A stretch of 64,000 nucleotides of DNA from Hyalella azteca (Eukaryota; Arthropoda; Malacostraca; Amphipoda; Hyalellidae). Below the pieces are notes generated by a model that worked only from the letters and a program-made list of their open reading frames with translations, was not told where the DNA came from and ran no database searches. This document shows, piece by piece, positions 51,117-63,085 of this stretch. The stretch lies in assembly GCF_000764305.2 (NCBI RefSeq), contig NW_025947190.1, forward strand, positions 372,001 through 436,000. The letters are read 5' to 3'. The position numbers and the translations under genes were made by a program. Within the stretch, counting starts at the first letter, position 1. Each line of letters starts with the position of its first letter.

Positions 51117-52794
51117 TTCTACTTGTTTTTTAAATGCTCTGAAACCAGAATTAGAATAAAATTACAAATATTCAAGATGATTGCATAGAAGAACTTAAGC
51201 AAAACATTTCATCATTCTTGTGGAATAAGCCAATTAATGGATTAGCTTCAGATGACAAATAATATTAAAGTGACCATTATAGGTATATATCATGAAATTT
51301 CCAATTTTGTAATGATGAACACAGGATTTACAAAAATTTTCTAAATTTTCTGGAGCAACTTTGACACCAAGCTGGAGGCATGAAATTTAACTCCTAACAT
51401 CCTCTTTGAAGCAATATGATTTCTAATTTTGCACCCAACAAAGACAGAATGAGAAAGGAACCAAATGCTATGAACATCTATTCTACACATTGAAACAAAT
51501 CTGCAATATCGGGCAGGTATTTTCAAATGTTGAGGGTAAAAACTATAATTTAACAGGAAATTTTACAAAATAGTAGGCAAAGCAGGCCATTTTACAATTT
51601 TTCCCATGAGAAAATATGGGAAAGGCCATACAAGGAGTGAATTTTATTGCCTCATTTGCAGGTGGCTCTGCCCAATTATCCAGAATGGCTCCTAATTGGC
51701 CAGGATTGGAAAAATCTTATCACTACAATGTATTTTGGTTTCAGTGGAAAAAGCACGCTTCCACAGAACAACCTGCACAATGACAGCACCCAAAACATAT
51801 TATTGATGACTGTGTAGTTGATATCATGTAAGGCTGCAGAAAACTACAATGTTTCTTTGAGAAAACTTAAAAAAATACTTGATTACATGCCCACATATCA
51901 AGATGTAGGTTTTTGGGAAATTTACCCACACAAAAAAAAAGGCTTGTTGAAATCAATGGACAGCACAGTCCACAACTATCTCAATACCAGACAGTACCAT
52001 ACAGGATCATGCAGTTGCAGTATGGCTGTGCAGGAGCTGGCATTGGATGCCATAATGGTTCATAATATGCCTGCTTGCATTGCTACAAGGAACAAGGACA
52101 CAATTGCATCATGGTGCAGCTAATGCTGCCAATGCTATTGGCAGGAGCAGGCTCGAACACAAATGCATTCACTTGCAAAGAAGGTACTTTGTTGTCACAT
52201 GACATAAGCATGTTTGTGATCAAAGGCATGGGATATATCTATCTTTCAAGCTGCAATCAGAGCTCTTCTGCAGTTTTTAGGACCAGGAGATTCACTAGAT
52301 GGATTACAACTTGTGTTACATCTTCCTGACCCAGGATCACATCCTTGAATGCTTCTTAAATGAAGAAAAATGTTCATGTTTCTACTTCAGTCTAAAATGA
52401 AATTTGAAATTATAACTGAGCATGACTGTTGGCCGGCAAATGAATTTGCAACTTGGTAAATGAGTTTGCAGCTTAAAAATGGCTCCTAATAACTTGTAAA
52501 ATAGATTTGCAGTTCAAATAATTGTCTTATTCTCTTTTTTTTTCATGTTCAAGAATTCCTGGCTCTAAATTTACATTTATCCACCCTGGTAATTGGGTAT
52601 GACATATATAAAAAATTTGTAGCAATTTTTAGTTATCGTTATATTTCATTGATACTTGTCCTGGCTGTACAGTAAGGCCTTTTAGCTTGAGATATTGCCA
52701 TTTTTTCCAAGTTCTCCATCAGCCATCTTGACTGTAAATTTATGTCCATAATCAATCAAAAACTGTGAATCAAGCAATTCACAATGCCGGCTTG
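51117..52794. other. PWP1 upstream flank and intergenic DNA
   Basis: A CTGGTTTCAG acceptor-like site lies about 25-35 bp upstream of the PWP1 ATG on the - strand, so the start codon may follow a 5'UTR intron. At 51818-51900 the + strand reads CKAAENYNVSLRKLKK, which resembles the second half of a Psq-type helix-turn-helix. It is probably a transposon relic. No host gene was found. Confidence 0.4.
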
Positions 52795-53660
52795 ACGTGT
52801 ACTCTCAAATGGGGTATTAAAAAACACTTTTTTTGTTGACCACTTTAGACCATAAAACATTTCATTAATGAGTTTGAGCTGATCTTAATGGTCTTTGCAA
52901 GGCTTATTGAAAGGCATCTCCAAATAATTAATTACATTATTCGTGAGGTGCCAGGCGCAAGAGAAAATTGTCCCAAATTACTCCTGGGAATATGGTAATT
53001 TGGGACACTTGAAATAAAACTCATGTTTGAAAATGTTTAAAGCATGCAGAGTGTACTCATCCATTACTAACAGTACTATAAATTCCTCTTCCTTTGTAGA
53101 TGATGTTGATGTAGAGTAATGACATTTTCTATGATTTGTATTTTGTACTTGTTTTTCCATTATTTATAGAATAATATTATATCCATTTTAATATATTACT
53201 GTATACATACATTACCATATTATTGATATGATATTACCATATCCATGGACAGGCCATTGACAACAACCTTTTCTACTGAAAGTTTCATATCAGCAGCCAT
53301 ATAACATTTCCTCTGTATCTGTAAGCTTATGGGACTGGGCTTGTAATTTCACATCATTTTAATTGGGTCAAGTGAATTTACTATAATAAAAATATCATAA
53401 AACATACCTGCAAATAAAGGAATATTCAAGTGGCAACCATCATATTTTTTGAGAAATAAATCATAGTTTAGGTTTATTACCATTCATTCTATGTTGCCTG
53501 GTGCACAATTCTATCTATGACATTCTATGCAAAATTATGTGATGGTTAATAATGCATTAATTTTTTAAGTGACTTTTTTTGCTGAGCAAGGTAAATGTAA
53601 TCAAATTCTTTGTCAATTGATTTTTTTTTTTTTGTTAAGTGGAGCCTTTGCTAACTGCTA
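52795..53660. repeat. Dispersed element, copy 2 (see 25060-25860)
   Basis: Same orientation and block order as the right arm and tail of the long inverted repeat near 25 kb, including GGTGCCAGGCGCAAGAGAAAA, TACTAACAGTACT, GCAACCATCATATTTTTTGA and GGAGCCTTTGCTAAC. Here the arm is single. Confidence 0.75.
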
Positions 53661-53900
53661 ACTAACTCGCGAGTTGGGATTGGAAGCATCAAGGTTTGGT
53701 TTTTTAATAGAGGCATAATGTAAGCCGATTTGAAGTTCATCATAACAACACCATCAGTGAGGCAGTGGTTGAAAAGTTCAAACATAAAAAGTACTAGGGT
53801 TACAACATTCTCTTTAAGAAACAACGTAGGCAGCAGATCGCTGGAACACTGCTTGTTGGGCAGCGAGCGCACTGCAGCAATGACATAGTCGGATGTGATG
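53655..53900 (-). pseudogene. LINE reverse transcriptase fragment
   Basis: On the - strand the frame reads SLPNKQCSSDLLPT and, further on, FKSAYIMPLLK. This is the spacing seen near the start of the reverse transcriptase of CR1/Jockey-type LINEs (SSD-PT-LLK ... F-ITPLLKK). Only about 70 codons remain and the upstream part is frameshifted. Confidence 0.6.
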
Positions 53901-54841
53901 CTGCTGGCGCAAGTGAATTATTGGAGAGCAGTCAAATGGGCATGGGACAAATGCTGCTGGCGGAGCATTGGCCGCCATTGCTGGCACAGCAGAAATTTTG
54001 TCTCCAAAAACCAAATGGAGTTACTATTCTCATTTACTATAAGACAACTTCCATGATATTAACAATAAAATATTGCCAGCCCATTTAAGAAAAGACCTAG
54101 TTGCATAGCTATTTTTGCTGTCAAGCTCATTTCATAAAAGTTAGATTTATAACTTATTCATGATTGAACTAAACAAAATTATGCATAAAAAATACCCACA
54201 AGATGATAAAAAATAATAGTAACATAATACATAAAACCAAAACAATACCAATAGTATGCACTATACAATATGCATTGTTATACATAGGTGACAAAAGAAT
54301 GTTGATAGAAAATATAAATAGTCTGTAGTCTGTACTTAGTAATGTAAACAAAAGGGAGTGCAGCCTCCTGGGTCATACTTTCAAAACTTGATAAGTGAAC
54401 ATGAGCACTTATGCTCTATTTTCTTGTCTATGATTGGTGGATTTGGCTTGAAAGGCCGTCAATGATTGGCAGATGAACTTACAATCTCTCAACTTTTTTG
54501 AAAGTATAGGCCCTGCTCTCCACATGCAGTGACTTGTTGAGTGTTTGTTTGAACTGTAGGTGCATTGCTAATTTTTCCATTTAGATCTTGAACCTTGCCT
54601 AAAAGTGCAGTGTGAAGCAATCACATTTATATTTTAAAGTAAAGTGAGAAACTGAGTTTTCTTGGTTAGTAAAGTTGATAAGATTGGTTTGTAAGGATGC
54701 CACTCATGTCTTTATTACTCATCAGTAACACCTGTAGCACAACTTAGAAGTAACATATTTCATTTGTTAAAATAAAATTTTCTTGCATTTTTACACCTGA
54801 AACTGTCTATATTTTGGTATTATGGAATAATTTATTATTTA

Positions 54842-55330
54842 AGGGGAGCATCTGGGCAAAATTTTATTTCAGTTATTTACAGACTGATCACTTTAAAACT
54901 TGGTACAGATATGTAAAACAGAAAAATAAACAGTTTTTATTCCTGTCAATTTTTCAGAAAAAATGAAAAAAAATGAAATTCTTGGAAAACGGCCTAGAAG
55001 GGAGTACTGTATGAAACTATCTCCTCCTAGGATTTTCAAGCTACAACATTGAGATGCATATCTTTATTTGATGCATAAAGACCATTTGTTTAGATTGGTT
55101 GTAGCTTTTTTTGAAATTCTAATTTTTGTGGGTGGGGGTGAATTTAATTCTAATTTTTGTAAATTTTTCTATTTACCCCCCCCCCCACCCCATTTTTTCA
55201 GAATATTTTCAAAACTAATTCAATTGAAAAAAGCTACAACCATCCTCTAGATCTTTTATTTGTGAATTGAATGGTATATCTCTCAATACTGTAGCGTCAG
55301 GAGGAGCATCAACTGTAGAAGGAGATAGCT
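54842..55330. repeat. Repeat related to the interior of the 17467-18463 element
   Basis: It begins AAGGGGAGCATCTGGGC and shares AAACTTGGTACA-ATATGTAAAACAGAAA, GAAAACGGC and GAGTACT with the 997-bp element, including the C-rich run (55175). It differs at its ends. No coding sequence. Confidence 0.5.
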
Positions 55331-55719
55331 TCCCAGTGACAATAAGTGCCATGTTCGGTAGAGCGTGACAAAGCCATGAGCACCCCACATCGCGCTATAT
55401 AAAGGCATTTAAGGTGCAAGGATACCAGACAAAACAATACTTGAGCTGAAATTCAGGCACAGATGGAGGGAATGACTGCATGAGCACCTTCCCACATGAC
55501 AGCTGCCAGGTAACTGACAGGCAGCATTGAAAGACAGTAGTATTATGTGCCTGGCCATGAATTTCCACTTATCTAAAATGTGAAAGAGCTCCACAACACC
55601 TAACCCTTTAGCGGTCTGCCGTGAATGCAAAAATCAACGTACCAGAGATGATTTTGGTACCAATGGATAGGTCAGAATGTCAGCTTTAAGATGAGCATAA
55701 AAATAGGAAATATCAAAAT

Positions 55720-56071
55720 TACCGTAAAATGGGGTAACTTAGACCGGCGGGGTAACTTAGACCACTTTTCATTTTTTTAACAAAAACCCCCACAGCTCAA
55801 AAACTATTTGACATAGAAAAATTTTGTCAATGGGCATTAAAGGCCTAATACTGAGGCAACATAACATAATAGAAAGATTTGAAAAGTTTGCATATCTAAT
55901 AGGTTAAAAAATTAAAAATGTGACCCACAAAAAAAAGCTATTATTTAAAGCCTGTCAGAGTACCCCCTCAAATTTTTTTATTTTTTGGTTAAATAACTCC
56001 AGGTTTTGATGCATTGTAGTAGAACTCTTCTAGTTAAAAAAAAGTGGTCTAAGTTACCCCATTTTACGGTA
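55720..56071. mobile_element. 352-bp MITE with GGGGTAAC-type ends
   Basis: TACCGTAAAATGGGGTAACT at the left and its inverted copy at 56046-56071. The interior matches the right part of 8040-9046 in inverted orientation (TAATACTGAGGC-ACATAA, GATGCATTGTAGTAGAACTC). It appears to be an internal-deletion derivative. Confidence 0.85.
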
Positions 56072-56075
56072 GCGA

Positions 56076-58290
56076 TTTTTATCCAGATGCTCTCCTTAAA
56101 CTTTCACTTGTCGTTAAACAGTGGTATAAATACCTAAATTTAATTGTGAATTGATAATAATTTAGCAGTTTTAGCTGGCGCATCTACCATCAGACCCAGC
56201 TGAGCTGACCCAGCTGAGCTGAACGCATGAGTGTGGCTTGAGCCGTGAGTCAGTACTCATTATGATGTGGGACAAAGGAAGTTGCTGCTGTGCATGCACT
56301 CCAATTTGGGCATGGGCGGGCTTGGAAATTTCATCATAAGTGGATGGTAATTAAGAATGCATCTAGAATGGCAGTGCAGTTATGGCACTATGCCTGCTCC
56401 TTTTGTAGCGGGACAAGCGCGCTGCCGCTGCTGCTGGCCCGCTCATATTGGAGTGCGCTACAATTTTTGGCCACTGCACTCCTCAATTACAGAGGTACAT
56501 GGTCAATTAGAAGGCATTTAGTGCAGCCAAGATCTGGATGATGTGTGTTTCCAGGGGATTTTCCCTGCATAAAGTTTTTTAAGCCATTGGTCTGCTTAAT
56601 TGATGCAAAATAATCTAAATATTTTCTCTTCATGCAGGTGTTTGCGGAATCCTGGCCATAGATTACACCCTGCACAAGAGCAGTTTGTCAAGGAACAGAC
56701 AAAATACTTGGTATGCATTTAGTTATCCATTAATAATAAGATTTTTCTTGATACTGAAATTTGGGGAATGTAAGATATATAAAACTTTATTTAAGAAGAA
56801 AATTTTTCGAAATTCTTATGGCAACATTGTCTGTTTACATTTCGTATTTATAATAGAGGCAGTTGACCTTCCGTATCTGATAAGAGGCAGTAAGAAGTAA
56901 CAAGATGTCTTGTAATTTTGTTAGTTTGCCTTTCTTAGTTGATATAAACTTTAACCACCAACACCAAAGAGATATAACTTTTAAATAGGAAAATTTTATG
57001 TTTATTAAATTACAAGTAATGATCTTTACAATTCAATTATAGCCATGTTGAAATGTTTTTTTGGTGGAGCTCACTTTTAGATCAATGTTTTGATCTACAT
57101 CCTTGCATTGTTACCACTGTGCAGAGAGTGGATGAATATTGCAAGATCTTTGGCGACGCTTCAGTAGCAAAATTTATGCCATCAGAAGATCTTGCCGACA
57201 CATTTAGATTGAAATTCTTTCATTTAATATATTAGTCAGTCTTCGGCCAACTATTTAAAAAAAGTAAGGTTTCCGGTAAGTTGGATTGATCAGTATGCAG
57301 TGAAGCTTGTTTGCAAATCAGTTGCGATGAGTTCCCACCAAAAAAATGTGAACATCAAGTTTACGATTACGTAGTTGCGGTCACATTAGAGTGGTCAGAC
57401 TGCATTATTACATCTTCAGTTGACACTTGCTGTACAATCGGACTGTTTTTAGGGTAAAATTAATTATTTGGGGTAACACGTGCATGCAACCTTGTAAATA
57501 AGTTTGTGGCTTGTAAATAGTTTTTCATTACTCAGCATAAATGGCTTTACATTAAAAATTACCCGGCGACGCATCTTAAAATTACCCGGCGACGCTTAGG
57601 GCTTAAAAACCCATATATTTGCGACGCTGCATCCACCCTCTGCAGTCTGCACCATGGCATTGTTAGGGATGCTTGTTGCTTCCATCAGATCTGAAAGTAT
57701 AAAAGTTTAATGGATACACGTTTGTATGAAAATGCCATTTAATATCATTAACTATATAAAATTGAGGGTGGAACATGGGAATGGCAATGATTAATATATC
57801 TGAAGCAACCTTTGTGAAATTAGCATTAAACAAGCTTATGGATGCCATGTCAACTGTCAATAAGTAGGTATGTGCACAAAGTACGCTCGAACGTAAACAA
57901 TGCTGGCAAAATGGCGGACAGCCACTTTCCGCATCGGCGCATGTAAGGTATTTTATTTTGAAAGTCCCGCCAAAATGTTAGCTTGATTTTATTGACTTTT
58001 GTTTGGAAATGAACTAAAAAAACTTGAACTATGATGACATCATTTTTTTTTTGAGAAATGTCTATCAAGTACCTGCTTAGCTGGGATGTGCAAGAGGTAA
58101 CATTTGGGCAGGAAATAAACATGGATATTGTATTTTGAAATTAATGAAAGATAATTTGAAATCAAGATTATAGTTTTTAGAGCATGCTCTCGAAATTTCA
58201 GAGCTTTGCAGTCATTCGTACAGTTTTTCTATCATGTCCTGACGTGTTGTTTACGTTCAGTTCAGTCATGAGTCAGTGAGGTACGCTGGT
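56076..58290. other. Intergenic DNA, no gene recognised
   Basis: Short ORFs only. AAAATTACCCGGCGACGC is duplicated at about 57557-57595. Confidence 0.5.
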
Positions 58291-58299
58291 CCTGAACTA

Positions 58300-58760
58300 C
58301 TGCCGAGACTGAGACATGAGACAAGACATGAGAGGGTACATGAGACGAGGCATGAGACAAGATATGAGACGAGACATGAGACGAGATGTGAGATGAGACA
58401 CGAGACAAGACATGAGACCAGGAGATGAGACACGAGACGAGACATATGAGATTGGACATGATACAAGGCATGAGACGAGATGTGAGATGAGATGTGAGAC
58501 GCGACATGAGACAAGGCATGAGACGAGGAGACAAGCATGAGGCAAGACGTGAGATTGGACATTAGACGAGGAAATGAGACACGAGACGAGGCATGAGATG
58601 AGGCACGAGACGAGATGAGACAAGGCATGAGACGAGATGAGACAAGGCACGAGAGGAAACACAAGACGAGATGAGACGAGGCACAAGACGAGATGAGACG
58701 AGGCACAAGACGAGATGAGACGAGGCACAAGACGAGATGAGACGAGGCACAAGACGAGAC
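58300..58760. repeat. GAGAC-rich minisatellite
   Basis: Words such as GAGACGAGACATGA and, at the right end, a regular 21-bp unit (GAGATGAGACGAGGCACAAG plus AC). The strand asymmetry gives several overlapping - strand ORFs rich in S, L, V and R, which are repeat translations. Confidence 0.9.
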
Positions 58761-58954
58761 GTGACATGATGAGGATCAGTATTTAATATTATTATTAATA
58801 TCAATATTCACTAGTATTTATTATAATTAGTTAGGAATTAAATTTAATATTAATAAAACTTAATAATATTATTATTACTAGTAAATTTTATTTGCGTATT
58901 CTATTTAATTTCATATTTTTAAGCTCAATTATGGTGCCAAGACCATGAAACTGG

Positions 58955-59014
58955 AATTTATTCCATCCAATTCTGCCTTTAAGTTATTTATTCCATCCAA
59001 TTCTGCCTTTAAGT
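58955..59014. repeat. 30-bp tandem duplication
   Basis: TTATTCCATCCAATTCTGCC with TTTAAGT occurs twice in direct succession. Confidence 0.85.
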
Positions 59015-59288
59015 AAAGTTATAGCATTCATATCTAGCAGTTGCACCCATTTCCCCCACCCACCTGCAGTCAAAGTCTCAACCAAAATGTTTTATTCTAG
59101 TTAGAATAGATAGCCTACAACATGAGCTTTCCAATGGTACTAAAAACTTTGAAATTGGCTCATAGGAAACCAATAAATGATAGTTTTTCCAAAAAAAGTG
59201 ACAGAAGTTGGTCCATTTTTGGGGTGAAATTGAAAAAAGGAAAAAATTCATATCTTTTTCATTTTTCGACCTACTTCACTCATAATTA

Positions 59289-60603
59289 GTTTAAACGCGG
59301 TATATTCCGTCATCGTGGGTAATTCCATCACCTCTTTAGTTTTTCCTTTATATTAAGCTTTGTTTTAGTTCCATGCGTTTGTTGATGGTTAAAATGGCGA
59401 CGTCATACATTTGCGTGTCAAACTACTGCCAAAACACTAGGTCTTGGCTATCTAGCAGGAAAATATTGAGATCCAAAGAGAGACAATGCACGCTACCCAG
59501 TGAGATCATTGAAAAATGTGTCAAATTTGACAGTTGACCTTGCTCTATCAAATAGTGAATAACTGTTTGTATAGGAAGAATATTATGGTTTAAGACTTTT
59601 AAATACATCTGTGAATATATTAGGAATCCTTTAAGTATACTTGTATTCGCTGATTTCAAGTGGTAAATAAATTAATAGATGATAAAGTTGAGAAATGGAT
59701 TTAGACACATGAAAACTAATGCCGTCACAACTTGAATTGGACACACAGATCATTCCAAGCTGTGTACAAAAATTGAAATTTGCTTAATTAAAAGCTTAAT
59801 AGTTGTTAATTAAAAGCGTAATTAAGTAGTGTTCAATACTCATTAGTGTTCTAATTCAAAGCCGTGTTGTATTCAATACAGCTCACACAGCAAACGGAAT
59901 TCGAACACGTGGATGACGGCATTACGTATCAGTAGAATTTGAAGCGCAGACGGAATACGCCTCACCACGTGCCGAATATTGCCACACACAGTGACGGAAT
60001 ATAGGGATTTGGTAGGTTTGCATTCTTATCCATTCTAAAGGCTTTTAAATCAATATGGCAACATTTTGTGACGTTTCGTTGTTGCTGATGCGTAGTGCGG
60101 TGTTTTGAGAGTCACATAAAGCAAACAGAACTTGAGTAATGCATACAGTTATTTTTTTATAGTTTTTCATTTCTCAATGCGTCCTTAATGTGACGGCATG
60201 GTGGAATTCTGACAAGAGAGGTACTTATGGCGCTCCGGGGGGAGGGGGGCGCTCCGGGGAGCAATTGATCCAGTTCATATCCATTTCTTATGAATTAAGT
60301 CCATAGGAAGTCCATTGCTTATTTTTTGGTTTGGATAACCAGTAGGCGTTTAAGAAAGGTTGGAGCGCGACACTATTCTTTTGACTTACCATACCAGGCG
60401 TAGCCGCGTACCGCACGCGCACGGTAGCGCGATCAGCTGCAGCACGCAGCCCGCCCGCAGTTGTGGAGTAGATTTCGTGGGAGAAGGTGTAGTGACCTTG
60501 ACGCTCCAATTATGACAGAGCGCTCCAATTTCCCAAAAGCCCATGTTCTTTTATTTATACTATGGAATGCCACCATGTGTGACGGAATATACCGCATTTA
60601 CCC
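59289..60603. mobile_element. TIR element with GCGGTATATTCCGTC ends
   Basis: The left end at 59289-59311 and the right end at 60581-60603 are inverted copies (AAACGCGGTATATTCCGTCA against the complement of TGACGGAATATACCGCATTT). GACGGAATA words recur inside, near 59948 and 59993. A related start occurs at about 21828 (GGGTAAACACACCATATTCC). No transposase recognised. Confidence 0.65.
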
Positions 60604-61599
60604 TATATGATATTTTTCTAAATTTTTTTCTCTTTTCAGTGGTGCAATTTTCAATACGATCAAAGGAAAAAAATTTTTTTGTGCACATACCTATTAATAT
60701 TCTATTATGATTTGTTCTAGCTATGATAACCTTTTTCTTACAATTATTAACCTACATAGCCTAAGCTTATAGCTACTAGCCCTACCTAACAACTTTCAAT
60801 TTGCAGTTAGGTATAATTTTTTCACATTCAATAATCAATTTATGCACGACATAACATAACACGCCAAGATTTGGAAACCATAATTCATTCAATTGCTCAA
60901 ATGAAGCAAAAATAAATGAGAGACCATTGACTTATCTTTCACTTTCAAGTTTCAACTTTCAGATGATAGGGCCTATCAGGCAGTTCAGGGCTTCAGGCTA
61001 TCAACAATATACAAGTTTACAAATTACAACTAATAACACCATCACTATTGACTAATGGTTGTCAAATCAAAGAATTTCCAGACCCAATTGCTAATTGACA
61101 TTGAAGATATTCACTACGACACTACCCGTAACCCATCGCTATTCCGCTCCTATTGTTATAGCGCACTGCCGCTGCTGAGCTGACGGCCCACTCGTCTCGA
61201 AGCGCGCGGCCGTCCCACTCCGTAAGTGAGTAGCGCTGCGGCCGTCCTGGTGGATCTAAATGAACAACCATTTCCTAGAATCCTACCGTGCTGGGCGCAG
61301 CTAGAGCCTCAGAGGTCTTGTACTGTAACTGTATGAGCGACACGCGTCTGCAGCCGCAGCAGCATTACAGGTTTTTGGGTGCACACTGCAGGGGCTGTTG
61401 GCGAAGGTGTGCAAGAGACAATCCGTAATAGCGGATGTAACCTGGATCGTAACATCCAATGCTGGCCTTCTTTCTATATAAAGTAACAAATCGTAAAAAC
61501 GTAACGTAACAAAAATCACCAAATGTACACAATTTTATTTGAATTCAAATAGGCCAGTGGTACTCAGGGTGGAATTTCATTTGTTTATATTTTAAAGCT
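60604..61599. other. Intergenic DNA, no gene recognised
   Basis: AT-rich, then a moderately GC-rich stretch at 61130-61250. No frame with a known domain. Confidence 0.45.
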
Positions 61600-61990
61600 T
61601 GAAGAGTCGAAATTATGTTAGCTATATTGATAGCCCAACAATTTTTGTGAGCTCTAAATTTTAGATTACAGCACGTTTTCGTAGCTAGTTTACCGCCCGT
61701 AGCTTTTATTTCCAGTCAAAATCGATTCCCACGAAGGCGAAATTTCAACATCGCAAGTGACAATAATGAATTCGATGGTCAACTTCTGGGAAGCTTGACG
61801 AATGAGTGCAATAGAGAAAATAATTACTGTAAATCAGTTTTGTATCCTTAACGACTGCCTAATTATTATATCAAGATATTTTGGAGTCGGATCAAAGCAG
61901 AAGAGTTCAACTCGTTGTGAACTTCGGAATTGCGAACTGAGGTCGGGTAGATCTTGCATATCATAACGATTCAAGATTCAACACCCAGTG
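61600..61990 (-). repeat. Inverted copy of the 16600-16990 repeat
   Basis: See that entry; the block order is reversed and complemented. It shares the GATCAAAGCAGAAG / CTTCTGCTTTGATC and GCGAACTGAGGTCGG / CCGACCTCAGTTCGC words. Confidence 0.6.
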
Positions 61991-62248
61991 TGTCAGGCCC
62001 AGTTGATACCCTAAATAATGTGAATGGCTCATTCTGCCATTGACTGGAGAGCGAGATGCAGCCAAGAGATAGACTGCAACATTCACAGTAGAATAATTCA
62101 GTGTTAGAGAATAAAAACGGGTGGATAGCTAGAGGTCAGCATAGCCCAAGTCCACAGTGCGATTCATATACCTTCCCGAGCGTAACGCAGCCGGGCATCT
62201 TCACGGCCTATGACACAAAGCGCCCACCACAACAGCGCAGTTCAGTCA

Positions 62249-62393
62249 CAGGCCGGAACGCATACAGGCCGGAGCGCATACAGGCCGGAGCACAACTGGC
62301 CGGAGCGCAGCAGGCCCTACCGCAACAGCTATTCCTAACGTAACCTAACCTGCGCCGCCTGTTGCGGTAGGACCTGTTGCGCTCCGGCCAGTT
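62249..62393. repeat. 16-bp tandem repeat running into an inverted repeat
   Basis: CAGGCCGGAGCGCATA-type units begin at 62249, 62265 and 62281. The following 62294-62328 (AACTGGCCGGAGCGCAGCAG, then CCTACCGCAACAG) is inverted at 62359-62393 with a 30-bp spacer. Confidence 0.8.
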
Positions 62394-62904
62394 GGGCTCC
62401 GGCGCTGTGAAGCAGTGGCTGTGTTGTGCAAAGCGGATTTACTGTTAGCCGGAGTTACCCACAGCTCATTGATCTGAGGCTATGTGTAGATATTGCATGC
62501 TGATGGTTGGCGTTGGGCACAGGGCCTGTTTACGAGTCAATTTGTTACCCACGGCTGCGCTCCCATATTGCGCCACTCTTCTGCTGTGCTAAGTCATCTT
62601 ACACTCAATACACTGCCTTTATTGGTGAGCTGCTTAAGCTGCCTCCGGGACCGTGTTTTCCAAGTATTTGCTTGGAAGGATCTTCGCGTGCTCCCAGGAT
62701 CTGGGACGTGCTACGGCCTACGACCTTTGTCACCTATTGTGAACTGTTAGACTGGGCACTTAGCTTGTCTAGAGTCGTTTCAATATATTTAACAATACTG
62801 TTTAATTATTGTTCTAGTTCAATAAATTAGTTTTGATGGCTGATGTTTGATGCACCCGCGTAACGAACCCGATGAAGTATAAGACTTCATTACATACATG
62901 CTGT

Positions 62905-63085
62905 TATCCTTAGGGTCCGCTGACCACGCTGCATTGCCGCAAATGTGAATTGTACCAAACGGTAATGCGTCATCACTTTACTACTCCGCAAGACGTGAAC
63001 CCCCGCGTCACTGTTTCCCTGCCTTACTATCCCCCAGCATCTTCTTCCCCCCACACTTACCCCGACTCTCCACCTTTCCGCCATG
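62905..63085. repeat. Dispersed repeat shared with 6050-6200
   Basis: Ordered blocks GGGTCCGCTGACC, CAGCATCTTCTTCC, CCACACTTACCCC and TCTCCACCTTTCCGCC match the copy near 6.1 kb. Confidence 0.6.

Noticed and set aside
58266..58804. Overlapping long - strand ORFs rich in S, R, L and V (up to 156 aa)
   Set aside because: They are translations of a GAGAC minisatellite in three frames; no unique sequence or splice context.
62493..62830. ORFs of 85 and 107 aa
   Set aside because: Overlapping frames without domain, splice or codon evidence, in repeat-rich flank.
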